Assembly (NCBI GenBank): GCA_001953115.1
Contig: LSSL01001164.1
Span: 1 to 31,766 of the forward strand
Direction: 5' to 3'
Origin: Smittium mucronatum
Taxonomy: Eukaryota; Kickxellomycota; Harpellomycetes; Harpellales; Legeriomycetaceae
DNA: 31,766 nucleotides
The translations under genes were made by a program, and so were the position numbers. The notes under the pieces are model-generated. The model was not told the origin of the DNA and did not search any database. It saw nothing but the letters and a program-made list of their open reading frames with translations. Below, piece after piece: positions 1-10,056 of the stretch. How positions within the stretch are numbered: position 1 is the stretch's first letter; the number at the start of each line of letters is the position of its first letter.

Positions 1-1074
1 CTCTAGGATATCTTTAATATTCTTTGCCGATGATTCCGTGCTATTTGCTGAATACGAGACCGACATTTAATTGGAATTAAATCAAATAAATTATTGGTCA
101 AAAACTTGGGAAATGACTGTAAATGCATTCAAGTGCGATGTAAATAATTGGCCGGCCCCTAATATTCTAATTTGATATTAAAAGGCCAAAGAATTCCAAA
201 TATAGATAAATATGCATACTTGAGGTAAATAATGAATAACAAATGGGACGTTTCATAGATCATTAACAATAACAAAACTAGAATCAGGAAGGTTTTCTAC
301 GATGCTTATAGTTTCCTTAAGCTAGCCGAAGTGCCTGATAGCTCAAAGATAAAAATAATAAATTCGTCTCCGATTCCTATTGGCTACTGCGGAGGTATGA
401 AATTTGGAATGAACGAAGCCAGAGTCAAGCAAATTCTTGCCGAAATCTACAAAGCTATCCTAATGGTTGAAAAAGCGGGTAAATCTGCTCCCATATATCA
501 ATTTCATGTCGAAAAGGGAATAAAATTCGACTTCTTAAAAACCAGAACTGCTCAATGTATTGTATATAGAAAGTGGCCGAGTTTAAAATATTGGATTTCC
601 TAACTCTTTAAGTCGCTGATAAAGGTTAGGATGGCCATATGGGTGACCTGCAGTGCAAGATAGGAAATAAAATTTTGCTCAAAATTTAAAAGATGAAAAA
701 AATTCAACCATAGTCTACAGGAAAAAATAAAATAAAGGTACTAAAATCCACCAGTGAACGGTGGGACGGAAGTTCGACTAAAAAGGAAACTTAATTAATA
801 TTCAGCGGCTGCACCCTGACCAGAAACTTCACCTCTGAGACATCGGGAAAATGCAAATAGAGACCTTCTGGAACTTCCAGCGACTATCAAATATGAAAAA
901 TTTCCATGAAAAAATTAAAAATTTTCATTTCTGCAAAATTAATGTGCCTGAAACTGTTGAATTCATATTATTTAATTTTTTATTATTGGAAATGCAACTA
1001 TATGAAACGATTGTATTGTTCTTAGCTGCACTGATACGCTCAGAAATCAAAAAATTAACTTTTAATTTATAATG
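1..1074 (+). pseudogene. LINE (non-LTR retrotransposon) polymerase, C-terminal half, decayed
   Basis: This is a broken remnant of a LINE reverse transcriptase ORF, the enzyme that copies element RNA at a nicked chromosomal target. Frame 2 at 2-142 carries the catalytic FADD box (bases 23-34), followed about 25 codons later by the conserved WSKTWEMTVNAFKC stretch, interrupted by a stop at 68-70. The frame then shifts to frame 1 (about 184-680), which holds a GQRIPNIDKYAYL segment and an open run at 331-603 with IPIGYCGGMKFGMNEARVK, typical of the region after the palm. A further shift leads to frame 2 at 851-1072, where FHFCKINVPETVEFIL resembles the C-terminal zinc-knuckle motif, with the expected His and last Cys replaced by Phe. 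The N-terminal half lies outside the window. Stops and frameshifts make it non-functional. Subfamily (Dong/R4-like) is a guess. Confidence 0.85.
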
Positions 1075-1130
1075 AATCCAGGTTAAGATTTTTTTAATAA
1101 CTAATTGAGGGTAGTCCAAACATACTTTGA

Positions 1131-1377
1131 TTCAGCTACAAGCTGAAAAAATCTATAAGAAATTCGTGCTGAAAAATACCAAATTTCTGATTAGAATCCA
1201 CGGGACCAGAACACGATTTCTCTTGAATTTAGTAGATTTGACAGCTCCTTTGAACCGTTTCCCTCAAGTTATGTAACTGATAAAAAGTTAAAAACGGGTT
1301 GGATGAAAAAATTTTAAACCCGCTTTTAAAAATTTTTATTCACTTTAAAATAAATTTCTCATAAAAAAAGAAGTCAT
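1131..1377 (+). repeat. LINE 3' tail, copy A
   Basis: Non-coding sequence directly downstream of the LINE ORF remnant. It is clearly similar to 12898-13162: both start GCTACAAGCTGA, share CCAAATTTCTGATT, TTTGAACC or CTTGAACC, and CTTTAAAATAAATTTC, and both end in an A-run (here at 1369-1375). This makes it the 3' untranslated end of the same LINE family. No target-site duplication could be checked because the 5' end lies outside the window. Confidence 0.75.
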
Positions 1378-1777
1378 ACTTTTTTATTTTTCTTATTTTT
1401 TAAACTAAATCTATAATAATAAAGCGTTTATACTTAAAAATGATGATATTTGTAATTAAAAATATCACGAAATTTTCACAGTATTTTTCCTTTAATTTTA
1501 CTGATATAGATAATATTTTTTTTAAAGATAATCTAATACCTTAATTTATTTTGAGATCGAAAAAATATCTTGAAAACATAATATATTAACTAAAAGCACA
1601 CCTAATTTTTTTTAAAAATACATATTGATGATAAGCTTAGCGTTATATAGCTTAAAAATATACTGCTCATATAGTAATCACTTATATTAAATTTCAGGAC
1701 ATAAAATCATAGTTTTGTTAAAATATTGAGGACATATAGCTGTAAAATTATACAAGAAAATGAGACATTTTTTTTAT

Positions 1778-2605
1778 TTAAACTAAAGAGGCTGGATTAA
1801 AAACTATTTTCAAATCATATTTTCAAAAGGAAAAATTATTAGGCTGTATAAAGTTTTCATTTCTTAATATTTTCACTATCATCGTAATTTCGAAAAACGA
1901 GCAAAATATCTTACCTTTCAAAGTTAAAATATTATAGTCAAAATATAAATGCTAAGTATATATTTTTTTATTTAGTCTGATTCCTATTTTAAAATTTAAG
2001 ATTTATGCGAATTTTTTTTAAGGACCATTCATGATGTAATTAAAAAGAACATTAATTTAATAAAAATGATAATTTATAACATTTATTTGCAAATATTAAG
2101 TTATTCAGGTCTATATTATTAAAAAGAAAGTAACAAAACGTCAACCTTTCATTAAATACGTTTAATTTTTTTTATTTATGATTATATAAATACTATTTAA
2201 AATAAACAAGCTAAAGATGTTTAAAAAAATAATTTTCAATTTAAAAAGATATAATGTTCCTTCAAAGGAAAAAAATTCATTTATTATGATATTATATAAG
2301 ATAAAAAAGTGAGAACGTGTAGGGATAAGATATTCGAATGGGGATAAGGATGTAAAGTAAAAAATAAGATAATGATAAGAAAGTAAAGTTAAGAAAATTC
2401 TAGAGTATGCAAGTGAGAGAAAGAGTGTTTAAGGTTAGGATAATTGTGGAGGTGAAAAGAGAAGTTTTGAATTTTTCAATACATTTTTTAGTTCATTTTA
2501 ACTATTATCCTTAATTTTATTCCGAAATTCACAAAATAAAATTCTTTATACAGATATTTCACTTAAATTGATTCTAGAATTGAATCCATCCTTAGTATTT
2601 AAGAA
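1778..2605. repeat. Imperfect inverted repeat, centre about 2.2 kb
   Basis: Left-arm words recur inverted at the mirror position on the right. AACTAAAGAGGCTGGATT (1781-1798) pairs with 2583-2603, CTGTATAAAG (1844-1853) pairs exactly with 2544-2553, AATTTCG near 1886 pairs with 2522-2528, and AGTTAAAAT (1923-1931) pairs exactly with 2496-2504. The coordinate sums stay near 4384-4427, as expected for one folded structure with small indels. The middle (about 1940-2490) was not aligned and contains the GA-rich tract. No ORF of note. Confidence 0.5.
2311..2470 (+). other. Purine-rich, C-poor tract
   Basis: About 160 bases with only a handful of C residues but many G and A on the plus strand (for example GGGGATAAGGATGTAAAG and GTGAGAGAAAGAGTG). 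This strand asymmetry contrasts with the surrounding AT-balanced DNA. It lies within the span of the 2.2-kb inverted repeat, yet the matching left-arm position is not pyrimidine-rich, so it may be an insertion or a tract under separate pressure. Function unknown. Confidence 0.5.
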
Positions 2606-3114
2606 TAGTGTTATTATTTTTAGCAGAAAAAATAAATAAGAAACATAAGGGTACGCAGTTTTTTTTCAAAATATTATTCGCTCTTAAATTCGGACATTTT
2701 TATTTCTTATTTAGAGAAATATCGCCCTGCATAATAAAAATATTGTATTGGTTTAGAAGAATTGTTATGTTTGTAGTTTTTATATTTTTTTAACATATTT
2801 AAGGTAATAGATATAAATTAGAATATTTTTAGTTTCTAATCCATAGATTTTATCGAATGTATAAAAAAAAATTAATTATGTAAGTGTTTTATAAAAATGG
2901 TAAAATATGTAAGCCTTTGTTAAATATATTTACTTTTTTAGAAAATTTTCAACTTAATAAAGAATTAATATGGGGTGAAATCTTATAAAAAATTACTTTG
3001 ATTATTGGCGTATTAATAAGAATTAAGCACCCTAGTTTCAGAACTGCTAGTTCAAAGTATTGATAGATAAATAATAGAAGTTAGATCAAAAGGGTTTATG
3101 GGATAGTTTATTAG
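2606..3114. other. AT-rich DNA with no recognised feature
   Basis: A 61-codon ORF at 2608-2793 shows no family signature and has the composition of translated AT-rich spacer. Nothing else was recognised. Confidence 0.4.
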
Positions 3115-3966
3115 AGAAAGGGTTGTTATTCAAAACAAAACAATGTACTAATGTTTATATTTTATCATCTAACCAATATTCTCTTAGTTTTTTAGATAAA
3201 AATCTATCGGAGGATTAGCTAGGAGTGTATATTAAAAGAAATTAGCCTACTGAACGTCAGTCTTTAGCGATTGCGGTATAGAAAAAAAAAAAGCGGCTTA
3301 AAAGTTGCTAAATTCTTTTAATTTCTTGGTATCATACAGGGGTTTTCATCGTAACAGATCAATTAGCACAATCTATTTGGCATTTTTTCTGGATTTTTAG
3401 GGCAATTATTCTAGATATAAGTGATTTTTTTCTAATTAAATTTAAAATATTTCATATTTAAATACATTTAATTGTTCCTAAGTATAATTAGGCTCTTTTT
3501 TTGAATTTTTATAAATAATTTTTTAATCCATTAATGACGAATTAGATATTTTTATCAAAAAATTAACCTCAAAGATCTAAAAAAAGGTTCTAAGGAATAA
3601 AAAAAGAGCCTATTGTATGAAAACCCCGATAATAATTTTTTTTAAAAAAATCATTTTTGAATCTTTTTGTTCATTTCCAATTTTAAAATTTAACTTTGTG
3701 TAATAAAATTTTTTTGAGTTCACTATTTTTGAGGGTTTGATATTATAAAATATATTTATTTAACAGAATTTTAGCTGGTTAGTGATAAAGCACAAACTTG
3801 CTTTTAAAAAATTAATTTTATTATTAATTTTAAACATCTATTCACGTAATTTCAATTTATTTCTTCTAAATCAATTGAAAATAAACCGATTTTGGCATTG
3901 CTAATGTTTGAAATATCCGTAATTTTTGCAATTTATTCTATTTTTTCCCAAGAAAGGGTTGGTTAT
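3115..3966. mobile_element. 821-bp quasi-palindrome with flanking direct repeats
   Basis: Bases 3130-3950 fold on themselves around about 3550. Mirror pairs include TAGGCTCTTTTTTT (3489-3502 with 3599-3612, perfect), TGATTTTTTT (3422 with 3653), ATTA(G)CACAA near 3362 with its complement near 3700, GCTAAATTC (3307 with 3775) and GAAATTA (3238-3244 with 3847-3853). Coordinate sums stay at 7075-7101. The structure is bounded by a direct repeat, AGAAAGGGTTGTTAT at 3115-3129 and AGAAAGGGTTGGTTAT at 3951-3966, in the position expected of a target-site duplication. There is no coding capacity. Known long-TIR families (MULE, Foldback) usually give 8-10 bp duplications, so 15-16 bp is unusual. Type of element unknown. 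Confidence 0.6.
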
Positions 3967-6342
3967 AAAGTGAGGCCTTCTATTTGTATTTATCACAATT
4001 TCTACGATAATTTTTGATTTTTTATTTATTTGAATCTTTAGATCATTTATTGATTATAGTTATTATAGTTATTAGAGTTTTTAAAATTTCTATTATTTAT
4101 AATCTTCCTTTTTTTATTATATTCAACGTTTGATGGTTTTAAATTATCTTTTTCCATTTTATTTCAGCTTAAACTTCAAAATAGATGGTTCAAAAGAAAA
4201 AATAAAGCCAACTAAATGAAAAAGTTAAAATTAGAATATATTTCTAGTTGAACTATGGGGCCACCATATGAATTTTTACATGGGAGAATTTATACTCTTG
4301 ACCAAAGCGTATCGAATAGGAAAAAGTAAATTAAAATCAGTTAACGAAAATCTAGGAATTAATATTTACTCATTTAAGCTGAAATTTTCTGATATTTACT
4401 ATTAAGATTATTATCAAATATTTCAAAATTATCTTTGAGTCCTAGGACACAAAAAAACAAGTAGCTACTTTTATTTTTTTAATTTTCATTAGCCAAAAAA
4501 TCTGCATTTTTTTAAATATCAGTTTTTAGCTATCCTACAGTCACGCTTTATTATTAAATGAACTTTTTCATATCCAGTTATATTAAATATAGCTATGTCA
4601 TTATCATTTTTTTACTCATAAAATAAAAGTTTTAAAAAAAAAGAAACAAAATAATATTTTTATATTTCCAAATTGGTTTCTAAATATATCCGATAGAATT
4701 TATTTAAAAAAAATTTCAAGTTATTAAAAATGGTATAATTGCGATATAATTGTATTTAAGAAGATTAAGTATAGATTCTATTTCACATTTTATACCATTC
4801 AAACATTCACCTGAAAGATAAATCATCTTATCTTCTTTTTGCGAAAATTTTATGAAAATAATTTTGTGTTTGTTAAATACGAGATTTAATTTAACTATCC
4901 CAAAATATTCTAATTTCTAAGAAAATGAGATCAATTTTTTTTAAAAAAAAATGGTAATCTGAAAATTTAGAATAATCCAATATTCGTAAGACATGAAAAG
5001 TTAGAAATTTGTTAAAAAGCTTAATCCAATTATGATGAAAATGCCGCCAAGCTTTGAATATTAAAATTTTACATTAAAATTACTTCATAAATTTAAAAAA
5101 AATTCAAAATGTTTAATTTGTTTATTTAAATAGGTACCAAGATGAAAAAAAATCAGTTAATTCAATCTTGGGAGATTAATACTTGCTTTTAAACATATTT
5201 ATCTAAATTTTGTATATTTTAATACTAGCCCATCTAATTATAGTCCAATATATATCTATATATTTATATCTTACATAAAATAAAATATTTAATGTGAAAT
5301 AAATTATCTTATAATTCATCTCGTATTTCAAATACTTTTATCCGTAAAACCACACACCTTTTTACAACCAAGTTAAAACCTCCAAATTAAGTTATAATGA
5401 TTGATTTTCTGCTTTATTTAAATTAATTTACAACAAAAAAAACTTTTCAAGAAAGATTGTATATTCGAAAGTAATACTTTGGAAAAAAAACCTCTAATTC
5501 AGGCAATATTTAGAAAAAAAAAATCTAGTAAATCCGAATTTATTACCAAAATGGATACTTTTAACTTTATTAGAATAAGTAAATTAAATACCTCGATGAA
5601 GATATTTAGTAATTAGCTTTTAATTTAGGGTATATTTATTCAGAAAATTAAAATACTTTAATCTAAATTCAAAAAAATATCCAGTCTATTAAATATAATG
5701 GAATGAAGTAAAATTATAGCGTTTTAATTTTATAATATAATGATTTTCAATTATATAATATTTATTTAAATCCCAATGATTCACCCACACTAAATGTGCT
5801 TTTTATCTTAATATCAATAAAAGATTGGTTTTATTCCTGTCCCATAAATTTTTCAATTTTTATTTATTGAATTGAAATATTTTTTATTCTTCTATTTAGT
5901 TTATTAGTTAATTTTAAAGAATGAATCTTCATTCATTCATAAGTATTAATTGTATTGGTATATGTTAAAATAAATTGTTTTTTACTTTAATATGCTAACA
6001 GTTCAATTGAGGAATTTTTTATAAATAAAATCGAAATTTCGGTTAAAAAACCAAATAAAAAAAAAAACTTTTATTTTTAAAAAATCATAAAATATATTAA
6101 TAATTGGGCACAATGATATGCACTCAATTAATATTAAAACATGATATATTTTTATTAAATAAATCAAATTAAAATCTCTAATCCAAAATAGATCATTTTT
6201 AACATTTTAATATAGTGTGTATCATTTAATTTGTATTTTAGTAGCTTATTTATTTCATTTCTATTAATTTCCGCTTTAAAAAAATACAATGTTTATTACA
6301 TTTTTTTGTTAAAACAATCAAAAAAATTTATTTTATTTTAAC

Positions 6343-6659
6343 GGATTATTCTACCAGTGAAATTGAGACCTTTAAAGGTGTCAAAAACTCGAAATTAGAT
6401 ATAATTTCAAATAAAACGTAAATAATTTTAATTATTTAAAATTATTTAAAATTAGTTACAATAATTGGTTATAATTCAAAATAACCACTAATAATGTAAT
6501 AATATATATATTTTGTAATAAACGCGTTATAATGAATAGTTTTGATTTATTCGGAAAGAAGAATGAATTTCAAATAAGCTTAAATTTTTCAATTGAACAC
6601 GTTTTATTCAAAATGAATGCTTTAATTTAAATTATAAAGTTTAATAGGTTTATAATAGG
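6343..6659 (+). repeat. Left arm core of the 7.0-kb palindrome
   Basis: This segment is the reverse complement of 7372-7690 at high similarity over about 317 bases. Shared blocks include TTGAGACCTTTAAAGGTGT, ATATAATTTCAAATAAAA, TTTCAAATAAGC and ACGTTTTATTCAAAAT. It carries two copies of an AAACRCGTTTTATT-like motif (near 6520 and 6595). Confidence 0.85.
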
Positions 6660-7371
6660 CTTATAATGTTTTTTAATTTTAGAATTGAGTTGGATCAAAA
6701 GTTCTAAATTAGAATTTTTAATATAGTGACTAAAAGTTTGTTTTTTTTGTATACATTTGTGGAAAAAAAATTATAAGAATGTTCAATTTTGATGTTTTAA
6801 TCTGGTGTCAAATATTCTAATTTCCGTAATCTTTATGAAAAAAAAATCCAACTATAAATAATTTTTTATTTTGTGTACGTTTTGAGCCCAAATTTTTTAT
6901 AAAAAAATAATCAAGAGACTCTGATTATAATTAAAGGTTTGGAAAAATTAAATAGAGCTTTTATGGAAAAAAATCCTTGTTTTTTTTTGTTTTTTTAAAT
7001 AAATGATCAGTATCTTTTATCCAGTAATTTATGAAGATATTAATATGGATAAAAATTATGAAAAGACTAAAATTAAATGATGTAAATTCGCATTTTTTCT
7101 TTCTAAACAGTTATGCTTTTAGGTGTCAAATTTCCTAAGAGAAAATTCGTAAGATATCACAGTTTCAATGATAATATTGATGCATTTCTAATAAAATTTC
7201 ACATTGTTTTTTATTTCACACAGAAATTTATTTTAATCACTAGATAAATTTAATAAATTAGATAAAACCTTGAAATTTTCATTTTGATAAAAGCTGGAGC
7301 TAATGTAAGAAACTTTATCTTTTTGTTAATTGGATTCAGTTTTGATATATTTTATGAAAATGGATGGAATT

Positions 7372-7690
7372 CCATTTTATAGTCAATAAATTTGATAATT
7401 TGAAAAAAAGAATTAATTTTGAATAAAACGCGTTTAATTGAAAAGTTTACGCTTATTTGAAAATGAGACTTATTTTCTAATAAATCTAAACTATTCAATA
7501 AAACGTGTTTAGTACAGAATAAACATATTATTACATACTTTGTGTTTTTTTTAACATTAATAACTATTATTTTAAATCTTTTTAAAAAATTTGAAATAAT
7601 TAAAATTATTTTATTTTATTTGAAATTATATCATTTATCTATCCTTTAACACCTTTAAAGGCCTCAATTGCGTTGGTAGCCTATTATTTT
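7372..7690 (-). repeat. Right arm core of the 7.0-kb palindrome
   Basis: Inverted partner of 6343-6659, including ACACCTTTAAAGGCCTCAATT at 7650-7670. The AAACRCGTTTTATT motif occurs twice, inverted, at about 7423-7436 and 7498-7510, in mirror register with the left arm. Confidence 0.85.
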
Positions 7691-9140
7691 CAACATAGCT
7701 TTTTTTAATTTGTACTATTGGTAAATAGAAATTTATAACAAATCCTAGAAATAAAGGCGAATAAATATTCTAGCCCAAATAATTTTTCATTGATTTAAGC
7801 TATAAGGAAATTAGTTATATATTCAAATTTTAATTTCCCAATAACTTTATGCCTTATTTCAGAGCTATAATTCCGTATTAATAAAGTGAAAAGTTTTTAG
7901 CAGCGAATCTTCTGTTCTTATAGATAATATGCCATAATTATCTTTAATTATTGGGTAGTTAATGATTAAATGAAAATGTATCCAATTTTTTCCACAGGAA
8001 AAAATTTAAGGTATTTAAAATAGCTTCTTATTTAAGCACTTTTTTTCAGAGTATTGGAATAGTTTATGAAAAAAAAAAGCAAGAATTTTGTACGAGAATT
8101 AAAGTTGCACACATTCAATTATATTCCACAAAAAATGTAATTTCCCACAACTTTTAGCACCATTTCACAGATTAAAAAATTAAAGAATAATTTTTTTAAA
8201 TTTCAGTATTTTTGTGCAAAAATTAAATATGCAACATTTATTTGTTACATTGTTTTAAGTCCATTTTATTCCTTAAATCAAATCGATTGAAGATTTTGAA
8301 GCACATTGATTTTTGGCTTATAATTTGATAATATACTTTGGATGAAAAAAAAATGAAGTAAATTTAAGGATTTATCCATAGATGAGTTTGTTTTTTATGT
8401 ACAAAAATGCCGAATATTTAAATATTTTGATACGGCTATTTTTCAATCTGAGGAACTTCACTTAATTATTTGGAAATATTCATATTTTTCGGAGTTTGAA
8501 TTAAATTATTGTAAAAGTAATTAACGGCTCCATGACTATCTGCATACTAACATTTCGTATATTTTTTCTACCCATCATTTCACACAGTTAAGTTTGTATT
8601 GTAAAATGAAATTTGCGTATTTCAATAAACTATTCATCAAAAAATTTAAATCTTAAATCTTTTTTTTTATTGGTAAAAAAGTATAAGAAACATCCAGGAT
8701 GTGAATTGGTAGTATACCAGTAGTTCTGAAACCGTAATAAACATCCAAAAGAATTTTAAAAAAAAACATTACATATTCCGTAAACCCCAATTCTATTTCG
8801 TAATGAAGCTTTTCTTCAAGATTTAAGAGCTATTTAGAATTAATTTGAATAAATAAATATTTTTGTCATTTAAAAATTTTAACAGTTATAATTTATCTGC
8901 AGCGACCAACAAAAATAAAATACTATTATTAAATTATAACATAGAGGTTGATTAATGTGACATCTATTCTCAAATAAGTAAAAAAAAACTATCCTTTGGT
9001 TGCTCTAGGGAAAGACTGAATGAAAAAAGTTTAAAGCATGAGCAATGTGATTAATAGTACTCCAATACGATAATTTCTCAATTAAAATCTGTCTATTTTT
9101 GAAATTGACTCAGAATTATGGAATCTGTTACTAAAAGTTT

Positions 9141-9212
9141 AAAAAAGAACCCTTAGTTTTTAATGACGTTATCTTACAATAAAACTCCGTGATACAAAAA
9201 AAAAAAAAGAAC
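9141..9212 (+). mobile_element. Tiny 5'-truncated LINE insertion with target-site duplication (copy C)
   Basis: About 45 bases of LINE 3' end (9151-9195, ending ACTCCGTGATAC) followed by a run of A, flanked by a direct repeat AAAAAAGAAC at 9141-9150 and 9203-9212. The body TTTTTAATGACG..ATCTTACAATAAAA is nearly identical to the minus-strand copy at 16705-16739. This is the standard outcome of target-primed reverse transcription that stopped almost at once. It lies in the right arm of the 7.0-kb palindrome and the left arm lacks it, so it is younger than the palindrome. Part of the repeat overlaps the A-run, so its exact length is uncertain. Confidence 0.7.
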
Positions 9213-9406
9213 ACTCAATGATATTGAATGTCAAATTGTTTAATCATTTCAATAGAAAAAAAAATTAGTCTCAAAAAGTATCTCATTACAATTGGTTAAA
9301 AAAATGTCAAATAAAAAGCGTGTTTATGTTTTGTGTACGAACACGGAATATTTAAGGGATTTTATTGGCAAAAAAAGAAAATTTGTGATTTGATGATATT
9401 TTGCAT

Positions 9407-9464
9407 ATAAAAATACAGCTTTTTTTTTTTTTTTGTATCACGGAATTTATAAAAATACAGCTTT
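9407..9464 (-). mobile_element. Minimal LINE insertion: about 13-nt 3' end plus poly-A, with 16-bp duplication (copy D)
   Basis: On the minus strand the insert (9423-9448) reads AATTCCGTGATAC plus a run of A. It is flanked by an exact 16-bp direct repeat, ATAAAAATACAGCTTT, at 9407-9422 and 9449-9464. The matching left arm of the palindrome (near 4446) has no such insert. The element is therefore only the last dozen bases of the LINE and its tail. Confidence 0.8.
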
Positions 9465-9620
9465 GTGTATTAATACCTTTAAACTTTGGCGAAATATGGA
9501 TTTTGTTTTTATTTTAACCCTTCTAGGGGCAATGCAATGGTACAAAAAATGGCTTTCGCTTTTTGCTCAATGTTTTCATTAAACCAATACTATTTGTATA
9601 TCACTCGATAAATAAAGAGG

Positions 9621-10056
9621 CTAAGCCAATTGAAAGGGTTAATTTACACAAATATGAGTGAAGCTACAATTTGGGCCCGGAAAGGACTAATCAAAAATGG
9701 GTGTATCAAATACATGAGATTTGGATCGATAAATTTTAGCTGGTTTTTTATTTAGCTCTTATATTTTGGCCATAACGAGATGACACATATGCCTACGCTA
9801 TTTTCTAACCTATCATTACAAAATTATAATATCTAAATAAATATTTGAGTGTAAAGAACTAATTATTTGCAGCGAGTCTTAAAAACCCATCATGGAGGAT
9901 AAGGCTAAAAAAAGATCAATTGAATTTCAAAAAAATTCAAAATAAATATAAATAGACGACTATAATAAACTGCGATATCGAATATTGTGAAAAAATATAA
10001 AAAAATAAAGGATTAAACAGTTAAAATAAACTCAAAAAAACCTGGAGATTTCGAAA
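9621..10056 (+). promoter_or_regulatory. Upstream region of the secreted protein gene
   Basis: No gene is seen in this stretch. The last 70 bases before the ATG are A-rich (AAAAAATATAAAAAAATAAAG near 9990, a possible TATA-like element), followed by a short GC-containing CCTGGAGATTTCG directly before the start. Microsporidian genes often carry short start-proximal motifs, but no specific one can be asserted here. Confidence 0.25.

Larger units (their letters stand above)
4236..9620. repeat. 5.4-kb quasi-palindrome, centre about 7015
   Basis: A very large old inverted duplication. The strongest part is 6343-6659 against 7372-7690. Further out the same fold continues: 5332/8434 (CGTATTTCAAAT-type), 5133/8718 (GGTACC against GGTAGTATACC), 4959/8885, 4796/9022 (CATTCA), 4690/9127, 4542/9322 (CACGCTTT), 4491/9369 (GCCAA-AAAATC) and 4446/9468 (ACACAA). 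Coordinate sums drift smoothly between about 13766 and 14060. The innermost pair is ATAAAT at 6999-7004 against ATTTAT at 7027-7032, so almost no unpaired loop remains. Weak direct similarity between 4204-4228 and 9622-9642 (AAGCCAA...GTTAA) may be a decayed target-site duplication. No credible ORF lies inside. Confidence 0.65.

Noticed and set aside
925..1119. 64-codon minus-strand ORF
   Set aside because: Antisense to the C-terminal part of the LINE remnant.
2608..2793. 61-codon ORF after the 2.2-kb inverted repeat
   Set aside because: Low-complexity hydrophobic translation of AT-rich DNA, no homologous pattern.
4204..9642. AAGCCAA...GTTAA as a firm target-site duplication of the 7.0-kb palindrome
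   Set aside because: The similarity needs a gap of about four bases and is too weak to fix the element ends; kept only as a possibility.
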